From: Zeus faber
Lineage: Eukaryota > Chordata > Actinopteri > Zeiformes > Zeidae
Length of the DNA: 64,000 nt
Reading direction: 5' to 3'
Assembly (NCBI GenBank): GCA_960531495.1
Contig: OY482849.1
Location: forward strand, 37,489,254-37,553,253
Shown: in pieces, positions 49,844 to 60,929 of the stretch
Layout: each line of letters begins with the position of its first letter
Position numbering within the stretch: the first letter of the stretch is position 1
Notes under the pieces: model-generated
What the model was told of the DNA's origin: nothing
Database searches by the model: none
What the model saw: the letters and a program-made list of their open reading frames with translations, nothing else
Made by a program: the position numbers and the translations under genes

Positions 49844-50858
49844 ATCAATATATCCTTATAACGCATCAATATATCCTTATAACACATCAATATATCCTTA
49901 TAACACATCAATATATCCTTATAACACATCAATATATCCACATCAATATATCCTTATAACGCATCAATATATCCTTATAACACATCAATATATCCTTATA
50001 ACACATCAATATATCCACATCAATATATCCTTATAACACATCAATATATCCTTATAACGCATCAATATATCCTTATAACACATCAATATATCCTTATAAC
50101 ACATCAATATATCCTTATAACACATCAATATATCCTTATAACACATCAATATATCCACATCAATATATCCTTATAACACATCAATATATCCTTATAACAC
50201 ATCAATATATCCTTATAACACATCAATATATCCTTATAACACATCAATATATCCTTATAACACATCAATATATCCTTATAACACATCAATATATCCACAT
50301 CAATATATCCTTATAACACATCAATATATCCTTATAACGCATCAATATATCCTTATAACGCATCAATATATCCTTACAACGCATCAATATATCCTTATAA
50401 CGCATCAATATATCCTTATAACACATCAATATATCCTTATAACGCATCAATATATCCTTATAACACATCAATATATCCTTATAACGCATCAATATATCCT
50501 TATAACACATCAATATATCCTTATAACGCATCAATATATCCTTATAACACATCAATATATCCTTATAACACATCAATATATCCTTATAACATATCAATAT
50601 ATCCTTATAACACATCAATATATCCTTATAACGCATCAATATATCCTTATAACGCATCAATATATCCTTATAACGCATCAATATATCCTTATAACACATC
50701 AATATATCCACATCAATATATCCTTATAACGCATCAATATATCCTTATAACGCATCAATATATCCTTATAACACATCAATATATCCACATCAATATATCC
50801 TTATAACACATCAATATATCCACATCAATATATCCTTATAACGCATCAATATATCCTT

Positions 50859-51200
50859 GTTCAGGGTTTGGTTCCTCTCCTGGTTTACAGTTGATCGAGG
50901 TGCTCTCTAAGGACACTGATGCTCCTCTCTGTGTCTGACAGGGACTTGGGCGGGGCATTGCAGTGCTTCAAACTACAGTGTATCTTGGGGACTTGATTTG
51001 AGATACATCCAAAATGTTATTGTTCTTTTCTGAATGTTTGTTATGAAGGGATATGGAGCTGCATGCATTGGTGGCCTTTTTTTCTTCCTTTTTTTTCTTT
51101 CTATGTTCCATATACTTGTTCAGAATGTGTCATGCAGGGTCTCTATAGGATTCTTGTCCATCTAGTGTCGTCATGACTGAGTGGACCCCACATTTCACTT
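50859..51200. other. unique sequence after the satellite, nothing assignable
   Basis: About 340 bp between the satellite and the next minisatellite. No open frame, splice pattern or repeat I recognise. It is less AT-rich than the array and could be unique intergenic DNA or an old repeat. Confidence 0.5.
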
Positions 51201-51204
51201 CCAT

Positions 51205-51350
51205 ACAGGGATACTGGTACCATTGTACTATCAAATATTTACTACATATAGTATATATTGTAGGGATATTGGTACCATTATACTATCAAATATTTACTAC
51301 TCATCGTATATATTATAGAGATATTGGTACCATTATACTATCAAATATTG
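51205..51350. repeat. ~56-bp minisatellite, left block
   Basis: Three units beginning GGGATATTGGTACCATTATA and continuing CTATCAAATATTTACTAC then TATAGTATATAT. The same unit resumes at 56,665-56,852, on the far side of the Tx1-type LINE. Confidence 0.88.
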
Positions 51351-51353
51351 TAC

Positions 51354-54300
51354 CCCATCCTGAAGGAGAACCGGGAGAAGGCTAAATGCGTATCGACGGT
51401 TGTTGATAAACTACAGTATATATAGACGGTCTGTTATTCCGAGAGTCCTCCACCACACCCTGGTTATTTTGATCATTATGTATGTATTCTTGTAATTCTG
51501 GTAATTATATACTGTGAGATGTAGAAATTAGCATGCTATTTATGTCAGGATTTAAGACATCGCTCACTCTCATCATCTCACCCTCCTAATCCCGCCTCCC
51601 TAATTCTCTCATCATCTCACCACTCTGATCCCTCCCTCCCCACTTTGCCCATCACTCTTACTCTATTCTCTCTCTCACTATATGTATGTCTAACTCTGCA
51701 ATGTTCTATGTTTATCTTTATCTATTTGTCATTTGTTTGTGTAGATATGTATTCCTACAAACTTCCTGCAATACTAGGACAGTAAAAAGGAATATAAAGG
51801 ACGAAATCCCATACATATCTATGGGAAAACATGGGCATGGTAGTTTAGCTATTGCCTTGGATGCACTGTGCCATCACCCCCTTATTAACTTCAATGACAG
51901 CCATTAAGTTGTTAGTTGGAATGTGAGAGGCTTTGGCTCACCAGCTAAACAGCAAAGTCCTAATTCACCTCACCAGGATGAACCCCAGCTTCTGTCTACT
52001 GCACAAAACTCACCTCACTGCATCTGAGCATCTCAAACTCAAAGTTGGTTAATCAGACGTTTTCTGCATCATACAACAAAAAAACAAAACAACAGGCATT
52101 TCTATATTGATCAATAAAAGTATCCCATATCAGAAGAAAATCACAATATCAGACACAGAAGGGCGTTACATATTGATTAATGGAATTTTAGGTAACATCA
52201 AATTAACCATCGCTAATATTTATGGCCCCAATGAAGACTACCCAAATTTCTTTCACAATATATTTTCAAAACTCTTAGAATTCTCTGATTCAATATAAGG
52301 AGGAGACTTCAGCAGAATACTGGTTTCAAGTTTAGACCGTTCACAAACCAGAAATAATCACAAGCCCTGGCGTTCGTCGGACACTATAAAACAATATATG
52401 AGTGATCTTGCTCTTGGCGATTGTTGGCGATCAAAATAACCCACATTCTAGAGAATACACATATTATTCACCACCCCACCAAAGTTTCTCTAGAATCTAC
52501 CTTTTCTTGCCAAGTAACTCTGTAATGTCCAAAATCACTAATCCTGAAATCGACCCTATTATAATCTCTGATCACAGGCTGATTAATTTCAAGCTCATAG
52601 ATGAAATAAACCAGAACCCTCACAGCAGGTGGTGGATTAACGCCTCACTTTTAACAGATAAAGAATTTAACCATTCATTTTTAGAGAATAGACTTCCATC
52701 ATTGAACTGAATGACTCCCCAGAAATATCACCATCCTTACTCTGGGAAACAGCTAAGGCTGTTATAAGAGGTAGTATTATTTCATTCTGCACTCACAAGA
52801 AAAAGAAAAAACAAGAATACCAAAATAAACTCAAACAACAATTAAAAGACTTGCACTCCCAACCAGCCCACTCACCCACTGAGCAAATCCTAATTTACAT
52901 CAGGACAATAACATCTCAACTTGATAATACCATCCATCAAAAGACACAATTCCTTATGCAATAAACAAGAGCATTTTTTTTTTTAATTCAATGACAAATC
53001 AGGTAAATTTCTTGCCAATCATTTGAAATGAGATAGAGGAAAAACACTTATTACAACCATCAAAGATCCACAGAGTAGGATAACATACTAGCAAGATATC
53101 AATAATATATTTAGAGACTTTTATAATAAGCTATATCACTCGGATAATGGATCTAATATATCAATCATTCACTCACTCCTTGATGATATTGACCTTCCTA
53201 AACTTTCAACAGAACAGGCTACCACATTAGGTCAACCACTTACTCTAGAAGAACTCAGGAAAGCTTTCTTCTCTATGCCCAACAATAAGACACCTGGATC
53301 AGATGGCTACCCAGTGGAATTCTATAAACACTTCTGGCCACTTATATCCCCATTATTCATCAGAATGGTAACAGAGGTCAAGTCAACCTCCACCATGCCT
53401 CCACACATGAATACTACTCTCCTTTCGATTTTGCTCAAACCCAATAAGGACCCAACCCTCACCTCCAGTTATAGACCTATAAGTCTAATTAATTGCGATT
53501 TAAAGATTATTAGAAAAACACTAGCAGACACTCATCTAGCATTACATTTACATTACATTTACATTTAGTCATTGATCAGACGCTTTTATCCAAAGCGACT
53601 TACAATTATTCAAACACCGACGGACGCAGCCATCAGGAGCAATTAGGGGTTAAGTGTCTTGCTCAAGGACACTACAGCATGCTAGCAGGAGGAGCCTGGG
53701 ATCGAACCAGCGACCTTTGGATTACTAGACTACCAGCTCTACTGCCTGAGCTACCATCTAGCAACATGCGCCGTTTATTCAGTCTGATCAGCATATCTCA
53801 AAGGAACAACTAAAATACTGTTATTGCTTCTTTAGATGCCGAAAAAGCATTTGACAGTTGATCTCTTTTCAATCCTCAACAAATTTGGCTTTGGAGAGTC
53901 ACTCATTCAATGGATCACACTCCTGTACAACTCTCCATCTGCTTCTGTCATCACCAATGGTTACACTTCACAGCGTTTCACTCTACAACGCGGCACAAGA
54001 CAAGGATGTCCGCTCTCCAATTTACTATTCACCATCTTTATTGAACCCCTGATGGCGGCCATCCGTCAAAACAGTAATATAGTAGGCATATAAACAGGAA
54101 ACTCTGTTCACAAAGTCATTTTGTATCCAGATGATATCTTGTTGAATGTACGGAACCCAATATCATCCCTACCGGAGTTGTTCAATCTTATATCTAAATT
54201 CTCAGCTATCTCAGACTAATCAATAAACTGGACAAAAACCACGGTCTTACCACTCATTGGGGGGGTACTGCAATGCTGAAACCCAGAAACTTCCCTTAAC

Positions 54301-56664
54301 CATCACAACGGGCAATTTAAGATACCTTGGTATTGATATCTGCTCAAATCCATTAAAGAAGACCTAATTTGATGGAACAACCTACCCATCTCACTAATTG
54401 GTAGAATAGCAGCAGTGAAGATAAATATACTTCCAAAAATAAACTATATATTTTCAATGACCCCAGTGCAACAAATAGTACATTGGTTTAATACTCTAGA
54501 CTCAATAGTCAACACATTTTATTGGCAATACAATTAAACTAGCAACACTACAGAAAAACAAAGGCTGTGGAGGCCTAGCAGCCCCAAACTTTAGATACTA
54601 CTACCTAGCAAACCATCTTCAATTTATAATTAAATGGTTTCAACCAGAGCAACAATTGGCCCATGGATGGTGAGACATTGAACAAACAGAATGTCAGGAG
54701 ACATCATTATCTGATCTCTCATTCCTTATGGAATCAATAAGGAAACATAATTGCTTTAAAAACCCATTTATCGCAACGACTCTGTCAGCCTGGTGGAGAT
54801 TCCTCAAACTCAGTGGTCACACTCTATCTCCAAACAAATACACGCCAATCTGGCACAACCCAGATTTTCTGATTAATAACAGACCAATAATCTTTAGGCC
54901 TTGGAAAAGGCAAGGAATTATTCATCTGGAACACATTTTCGAAAAAAAATTGCTCATATCTTCCCAACCATAATACAAAGGTATAATATCGGTGGCCAAG
55001 GCTTCCTTCAATTCCTTCAACTACAGCAGTCTCTAAAAGTTAAAATCAACATCCTACAACCACCTCCAATGATTGAACATCTCACTCATATCGGTCACTT
55101 AAAAAATCCCTTTTCCAGAATAAACAAACTTTTATTAAAAACTGATGACACTTTATCTTTACCTACAATGAAATGGGAAAGAGACCTTGCTGTTCCCACC
55201 GATATCAACCTGTGGAAGCTTATTTGCAACAACACCTTTTTTATGACCCGCAACTCCAAAATGCAACTCATCCAATATACGATTCTGCACAGAGCCCATA
55301 TCATGGAACATGTTCAAAATGGGTTTTGTGGATGAAGACATTTGCTCTCACGGTTCTCTTGAAACCAGAGATGACTACTTTCATGCCTTCTGGCTCTGCC
55401 CACCTATCCTAGCATTCTGGAGCAATTCTGGTCGCAACATTCCAGTCTCCCGGACTGTATGTCTTCTCGGTGACCTCTCTTCAGTCGACCCACCACTTAA
55501 ACATCAACAACCCATTGTGATCACGTTAACAATTGCCAAGAAAACAAAATTATTCAATTGGAAAAAGAGAGATTATCTCACCACATCCCAATGGTTGCAG
55601 TTATTAATAGATTACATCTTAATGGAAAAACTACTGGCAATATCCAAAAACAATGTTGATTAATTTAATGAAATATGGGCTACTTTTATCACTGACATAA
55701 CTCCATCATTTAATACTTGAGTCTTCCTAAGTCGGGGCAATGTCGTGGTGTTTTGGGGCATGTGGAGGTCCTCCTGGGCTCTGCAGTTGGGTGGGTGAGG
55801 GGACGTCTGTGGTGCATAGGCCCGTGGTGCCTCTCGAGGGTGTTAGGGGGGCTAAGTGGTGGCACCTGCTCCTTTTCCTGAGTTGAGCTGGCCGGTCTCC
55901 AGAGGTGGGGTGGGGGGGCATGCTCCTGGGGAGTATCTGCAGCTGGTGTCCGTGTGTTGGTTTTGGGCGTGGTTGCGGGTTTGGTGCTCGGGATGGGGGC
56001 GGGGGTTGCGGGTCGCGGGTTCAGGTCTCGGCCCCGTGGTCGGCGGGTTGGCGTACCGCTGGGGTTGCCTGCCCTGTGGGTTGGGTGGCTGGGCTTGTGT
56101 GTCCTTCTGTGTCCCATGGGGGTGGGGGGGGCATTGATTTGGTCACACTTTGCCTCTCTCCCAGTGCCTAAACTCATACTCAGCACATACACCCCACAAT
56201 AGGTCTTGGGCTTGCGGGATGGGGTGGGTGCAAGCTATGTGGGTCGGGATGCGACGGGCAGCTGCCATCTTGCCTGTCACGCTCCTGCCTCAGCGTGCTG
56301 CCTGTCCATCCCGAAATTTGAATCCCACTCATATTAGCTTAGAACACATACACTCGCCCGGCTTGCGCTTTGTGGCTTAGGGTGTGCTGCCACCTGGAGG
56401 GGCAGTGGAGAGTGCCGCCTGGCGCCTTCCGGGGCCCCTGTGGGCTGCTTGCTTTTGTGGGTGTGTGTTGGGGCGTGGGGGGCGGCTGTCGGTCTTTTGC
56501 TCCTGCTGCGCAGCTTCTCTGTGTCGGACACCCCGGGTGCCAGCGGCGGTGGAGGGCCTGTATATCGGGCTGCCTGCTGGCATCGGCAGGGGGGGAGGCT
56601 AACATCCAGGTGCCCCTCGCTGAGCACACTCTGCTGCATGGATGGCCACTCGGCACTAATGCCT
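51354..56664 (+). mobile_element. L1/Tx1-clade LINE, decayed, with long G-rich 3' region
   Basis: Plus-strand blocks in order: endonuclease start SWNVRGFGSPAKQQ (~51,917), ILINGILGNIKLTIANIYGP (52,107-52,298), stop followed by GGDFS (the endonuclease GGDFN site), RT entry PNNKTPGSDGYPVEFYKHFW (~53,275), LTSSYRPISLINCDLKII, DAEKAFDS, RGTRQGCPLSNLLFTIFIEP (53,836-54,093), the catalytic box as LYPDDILL (54,121-54,144), and a C-terminal region to about 55,660. The 3' region 55,720-56,660 is G-rich. Many stops and frameshifts make it inactive. ORF1 was not recognised. Confidence 0.82.
53542..53754 (-). mobile_element. tRNA-derived SINE inserted in the LINE RT, with target duplication
   Basis: Same family as the SINE at 12,946, in reverse: the tail ACATTTAGTCATTGATCAGA and CCAAAGCGACTTACAATTAT lie at the left, the inverted B box GGGATCGAACC at 53,698-53,708. 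It is flanked by identical 9-bp CATCTAGCA (53,533-53,541 and 53,755-53,763), the target-site duplication. The interrupted sequence is LINE RT. Confidence 0.92.
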
Positions 56665-56852
56665 ATAGGGATATTGGTACCATTATACTATCAAATATTT
56701 ACTAATTATAGTATATATTATAGGGATATTGGTACTTTTATACTATCAAATATTTACAACATATAGTATATATTATAGGGATACTGGTACCATTATACTG
56801 CCAAATATTTACCACTTATAGTATATATATTATAGGGATATACTATCAAATA
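56665..56852. repeat. ~56-bp minisatellite, right block
   Basis: About three and a half further units of the 51,205-51,350 repeat (TATAGGGATATTGGTACC and so on), ending in CTATCAAATATT. The LINE lies exactly between the two blocks. Confidence 0.88.
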
Positions 56853-56859
56853 TTTTGGT

Positions 56860-57130
56860 CCAGATTCTGATGGGTTCTTCTCTTGTAGTGCATTCACTGC
56901 CAGACCATAGTTTCCAGAGGCACTGATTTGGAGCCCCAGGTCATCATAGGACGGGGTGTGATCGAGGGTGGTGTTTCCTAGGGTGAACATCCAGACGCTG
57001 TTCTGTAGGTGACAGCAGCACCAGGTCGTCTGCATAGAGCAACCATTTGACTTCCTTGTTGTTAAGGGTGCGGCCAGGGGCTGCAGATGGTACCAACAAC
57101 ACGGCTAGAAGAGGGTGGAGATAAGCTGCA
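56860..57130 (-). mobile_element. LINE reverse transcriptase scrap
   Basis: The minus strand reads LYADDLVLLSPT (57,003-57,039, intact YADD), then FTLGNTTLDHTPSYDDLGLQ followed by ISASGNYGLAVNAL. This is the palm region of a fish LINE RT, of a different family from the L2-like copy at 30 kb. 57,130-57,560 shows nothing assignable. Confidence 0.75.
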
Positions 57131-57559
57131 TCCCTGACTCCTCCATGGAGACATTAAGGTTTTCCTGATTTTACCTTTTTAACGTTGTCTTCTAATTATT
57201 TTATTGTCATTTGGTAATCAAGTGTCTTGTGGTTGTTCTTGATGTTGTTTCACGGTTTCTTCATTTCTCTTGTGTTTTGTTCTGGTTGGACGTCACAGAC
57301 TGTTCATTGATATTTCTTCACGTATATGGAAATGTTTATCACATTTGATGATGATTTGATTTAATTGAAGCCAGACATGTGTTAGTGCTTTTTTGATGTG
57401 TTTCAACTGCCTCACCTCTCCAATGTCCGGGTGTCCTGAAACCACCTGTGTGTAGGTGTGCTTCCTCTCAGGGGGCAGCAGGGGGTGGTGCTGTGCTGTG
57501 TTCCTGTATGGGGTGCTGTGCCAGGTGTGTTGTCTTGGGGCGTGGCGCCAGAGCCTGAC

Positions 57560-57850
57560 TGCTCTTCACTGGCTGGGTTCCCCTGGGTGGAAGACTCCTA
57601 TTATGGGTTCTGTTTGGTAGGAGTCTAGAGGGCTGGGGTCATTTGGGCGGAGATCTAGGAGGCTGGGATTCTCTGGATGGAGGTCTAGAACACTGGGATC
57701 CTCTGGATGGAGGTCTAGAGGGCTGGTATCCTCTGGGTGGAGGTCTAGAGGTTGGGGTCCTCTGGGTAGAGGTCTAGAAGGCTGGGGTCCTCTGTGTGGA
57801 GGTCTAAAAGGCTGGGATCTGGTAGGTTGGGGTCTGTTGGGTGGAGCTTT
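57560..57850. repeat. ~31-bp GGTCTAGAGGGCTGGG-type minisatellite
   Basis: About eight degenerate units of GGCTGGGGTCCTCTGGGTGG followed by AGGTCTAGA. Confidence 0.8.
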
Positions 57851-57907
57851 CCTCTCTCTTGGGTGGTGGGGTGTGTGATGTTGCGGTACAGCTGGAATAT
57901 CTCCTCC

Positions 57908-58153
57908 CTAGGTTGTTGCTCTTCTCAGGTCCTCCGCCAACATCCAGGCGCAGTGCAGGTGTAGCTTGTGGTGTAGGTGGTCAGCCGTTAGATTGGGGTG
58001 ATGGGCGATAGTGACGTAGGTCAGGCTGCAACAGTCTGTGGTGATCTTGTTGTTGATCTTACTGATGGTGTCACAGGGGAGGTGTGTCTGTGGTACTAGG
58101 GTGGAGATGGTGATGGTGGCTCTGGGAAACTCTTGGTGGGCTTTCCTAGCCAC
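57908..58153 (-). pseudogene. transposable-element ORF scrap, possibly SGNH-hydrolase-like
   Basis: An open minus-strand segment reads TITISTLVPQTHLPCDTISK and later TIAHHPNLTADHLHHKLHLH. A STLLPR...N..I......HHP...DDLYD..HL pattern is found in esterase-like proteins carried by fish retroelements. No start, no clear partner. A (GAT)n run lies at 58,170-58,192. The identification is tentative. Confidence 0.35.
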
Positions 58154-58409
58154 CTCCGTCAGGTAGGTGTATGATGATGATGATGATGATGCAGTCAGAC
58201 TGACCTAGGTGGGCGTGGCAGAGCAGCTGTCAGTGTGAGTGCACCGGAACACACTGACTGTGTCTGGAACAGCTTCCTGTGATGGAGGATTTTGTTGTTG
58301 CAGTTTTGGGGGGCTCTGGGGGGGTAGGGGTCCACCTCCCTCCACCAGGGCCGGTGTAGTCACATCGAATCCGACCAAATATCACACTGAGATTTAACTT
58401 TTTACATGT

Positions 58410-58415
58410 TTTATT
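58410..58415 (-). promoter_or_regulatory. hdhd5: candidate hdhd5 polyadenylation signal
   Basis: AATAAA on the minus strand, about 600 nt downstream of the hdhd5 stop. It is the first such signal after the AGGTCA array, so the array would lie in the 3' UTR if this site is used. Confidence 0.5.
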
Positions 58416-58469
58416 AATGTCATATTTTCAAAGGCAGGAAAACCAGGGTTATATATCACTATATATCAG

Positions 58470-59000
58470 CAAGGTCAGAGGTCACATTGAAGGTCACAGC
58501 AAGGTCACAGTGAAGATCAGAGGTCATAGTGAAGGTCACAGGGAAGGTCAGAGGTCACAGTAATGGTCAGAGGTCACGATAAAGGTCACAGTTAAGGTCA
58601 TAGGCCACAGTAAATGTCCCAGAGAAGGTCAGAGGTCACAGTGAAGGTCAGTGAAGGACAGGGGTCACAGTAAAGGTTACAGTGAAGGTCAGAGGTCACA
58701 GTGAAGGTCAGAGGTCACAGTAAATGTTCCAGAGAAGGTCAGAGGGAAGGTTATAGGTCATAGTAAAGGGCACAGTGAAGGTCAGAGGTCACAATGAAGG
58801 TCAGTGAAGGACAGAGGTCACAGTAAAGGTTACAGTGAATGTCAGTGGTCACAGTGAAGGTCACAGGGAAGGTCAGATGTCACAGTGAAGGTCACAGGGA
58901 GGGTCAGCGGTCCCAGTGAAGGTGAAGAGGTCATAGTAAAGGTCAGACATGACAGTGAAGTTCACAGTGAAGGTCAGAGGTCACATTGAAGATCACAGCA
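58470..59000. repeat. AGGTCA minisatellite (hdhd5 3' UTR/flank)
   Basis: Irregular tandem repeat of AGGTCAGAGGTCACAGTGA and shorter forms over about 530 bp. Seven perfect AGGTCA-G-AGGTCA sequences were counted (near 58,472, 58,546, 58,626, 58,686, 58,707, 58,779 and 58,972), with several one-mismatch copies. Confidence 0.92.
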
Positions 59001-59015
59001 GGGTCACAGTGCAGT

Positions 59016-59192
59016 TCAGAGGTCAAGCCCCTCCCTCTGGAAGACCAGCTCCATGGCCACCTCGACGTCCTCCACAATGTGGTCTGGTGTCATCAGGTCC
59101 GGGTCCTGGTGACCTTTGAACTCTGTCTCCACGGCAACGCTGCTCGGGTCGCTAGGCAACGCAGAGCGGGGGTTGTACACCCCAGTGCACAC
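59016..59192 (-). CDS. hdhd5: hdhd5 last coding exon
   Basis: Begins after TATTTTCCAG (minus strand). Fifty-eight codons plus stop: VCTGVYNPRSALPSDPSS, FKGHQDPDLMTPDHIVEDVE and MELVFQREGLDL. This matches the ILVCTGVYNP...VVNDVNEAVQLVFRKEG ending of human HDHD5. Ends with the stop at 59,016-59,018. Confidence 0.95.
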   Translation of the reverse strand: MCTGVYNPRSALPSDPSSVAVETEFKGHQDPDLMTPDHIVEDVEVAMELVFQREGLDL

Positions 59193-59303
59193 CTGGAAAA
59201 TACAAGGTAGACTGCCTGTATGACTGTCTGGCTTGGTTACGTGTCTGTCTGACTTGCTGAAGGATGTTATTGTCTGTTTTGCTGTCTGTCTGTCTGTATT
59301 TAC

Positions 59304-59502
59304 CAGTATAGACTGACACCGGGTGGCAGTGGGTGGGGCCAGCTGATTTTCCCAGGCTGCAGTACCCATGTCGTCCCTCATCGCCTCCGGAGCTGTTGTT
59401 CCGCGGGTGGCCATCTTGGCAGAGGTTGCCACGGTGACATGCCCTTGTGCCAGGTAGCGGTTGAACATGTTGGCACCGTAGATGTCAGTCGTCAGGTTGT
59501 CT
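59304..59502 (-). CDS. hdhd5: hdhd5 exon (HAD motif IV)
   Basis: Acceptor GTGTTCAG, donor GTAAAT. Completes GDN and encodes LTTDIYGANMFNRYLAQGHV, the metal-binding GDN..(S/T)D motif of HAD proteins, then a variable loop and RCQSIL that joins VCTG. A (GACA)n run lies in the next intron (59,520-59,620). Confidence 0.94.
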
Positions 59503-59614
59503 CTGAACACGCAGAACGATCAGACAGACAGACAGGAGGTCAGACAGACAGACAGACAGACAGACAGGTAGTCAGTCAGTAAAACAGACAGCAAGTCAGA
59601 CAGACAGCTAGTCA

Positions 59615-59899
<285 letters not shown>

Positions 59900-60060
59900 T
59901 CATTCAAGTTTTTCTTTCATTTTACAATTTTCTACTGAGGGAATACATAATAATAATGGCAAACTGTGAAATAACTTTGGAATTTGGAATTATGTCATCA
60001 TCAATAAAGTGTTCTTCAAAGTATTTTGGTCTTCATCACAAGTTCTCTCCAGCAGCTTAT

Positions 60061-60205
60061 ACATACATTGATCAGATGCTTTTATCCAAAGTGACTTACA
60101 ATTATTCAAACAGGAGTACAGTGTCTTGCTCAAGAAGCCTGGGATTGAACCAGCAATCTTTAGATTACTAGACGGCCAGCTCTACCTCCTGGCCTACCAT
60201 ACCCC
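60061..60205 (-). mobile_element. internally deleted tRNA-derived SINE in an hdhd5 intron
   Basis: Same family as 53,542-53,754: ATTGATCAGATGCTTTTATC, CCAAAGTGACTTACAATTAT, then after a deletion TGCTCAAGAAGCCTGGGATT and an inverted B box GGGATTGAACC at 60,141-60,151. Confidence 0.8.
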
Positions 60206-60209
60206 AACA

Positions 60210-60625
60210 TTCAAACATACATACATACAAACATGCATACAAACATACATATACATACATATACATACATACATACATACATACATACATACATACATAC
60301 ATACATACTGTACATACATATACATATACAGTACATACATAAACTTCAGCAGTATGTATACATTCAAATATACATACATACATACATACATACATACATA
60401 CATACATACATACATACATACACACATACATACATACATACATACATACATACATACATACATACATACATACATACATACTGTACATACATATACATAT
60501 ACAGTACATACATAAACTTCAGCAGTATGTATACATTCAAATATACATACATACATACATACATACATACATACATACATACATACATACATACATACAT
60601 ACATACATACATACATACAACATGG
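60210..60625. repeat. (CATA)n microsatellite with a 174-bp block duplication
   Basis: Long CATA/ATAC runs, interrupted twice by ACTGTACATACATATACATA followed by CAGTACATACATAAACTTCA and CAGCAGTATGTATACATTCA. The two interruptions lie ~174 bp apart. Confidence 0.92.
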
Positions 60626-60721
60626 AGGAAGCTAAATAGAGCTGCAGCAGGAAGGAGGTGTTGCATCCAAGCTAGCTAGCATGCTAACCTGCTGCTGTGT
60701 GTGTGTGTGTGTGTGTGTTAC

Positions 60722-60896
60722 CGTGGAGATGGGGCGTCAGCCATCCAGGTGAGGTCAGTGTTGCAGGCCAGCACGGGAAGGTGGGCGTCAGCCTTGGGGA
60801 CGTGTGCAGATCCTGGCCTCCCATTGGTCATCAACACGTCCATCAGCAGCTGCAGGTTCGTCTCCCAGCGAATCGGCTCACCAAACAGAACGATGG
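60722..60896 (-). CDS. hdhd5: hdhd5 exon
   Basis: Acceptor CTTCCAG, donor GTAACA. Encodes IVLFGEPIRWETNLQLLMDV, LMTNGRPGS and LPVLACNTDLTWMADAPSPR. Human has [20 protein letters not shown] and [20 protein letters not shown]. A (GT)n run follows the donor directly. Confidence 0.95.
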
Positions 60897-60929
60897 CTGG
60901 AAGCAGGTTTGCCGAATGATGAGATGATT

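Larger units (their letters stand above)
31002..50858. repeat. 19.9-kb satellite array, 21-bp unit
   Basis: One unbroken tandem array. The unit is ATATATCCTTATAAC plus A/GCATCA (21 bp); the commonest differences are ATAACA/ATAACG, TTATAA/TTACAA, and CCTC or CCTA for CCTT. A recurrent variant lacks TTATAAC, giving 14 bp (ATATATCCACATCA). Length over unit size suggests roughly 950 units. Rare variants act as landmarks and recur at fixed offsets, showing block duplications. Long open frames on both strands (heptapeptides ILMCYKD on minus, HQYILIT on plus) arise because 21 is divisible by three. No gene is supported inside. Confidence 0.97.

Noticed and set aside
31002..50858. CRISPR array
   Set aside because: There are no unique spacers between repeats, the units are directly contiguous, and the setting is a vertebrate nuclear genome.
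31002..50858. SRF CArG-box array (CCTTATAA)
   Set aside because: CArG requires CC-A/T6-GG; every unit has CA instead of GG after CCTTATAA.
50859..51200. A possible host exon after the satellite (contains CTGACAG and short open stretches)
   Set aside because: No conserved peptide or matching donor/acceptor pair was found.
55710..56202. Proline- or glycine-rich open frames in the G-rich region after the LINE
   Set aside because: GC skew keeps several frames open at once, and the region sits where the LINE 3' UTR is expected.
60126..60679. YIHTYIHT and MYVCMYVC open frames
   Set aside because: Produced by the CATA microsatellite, open on both strands.
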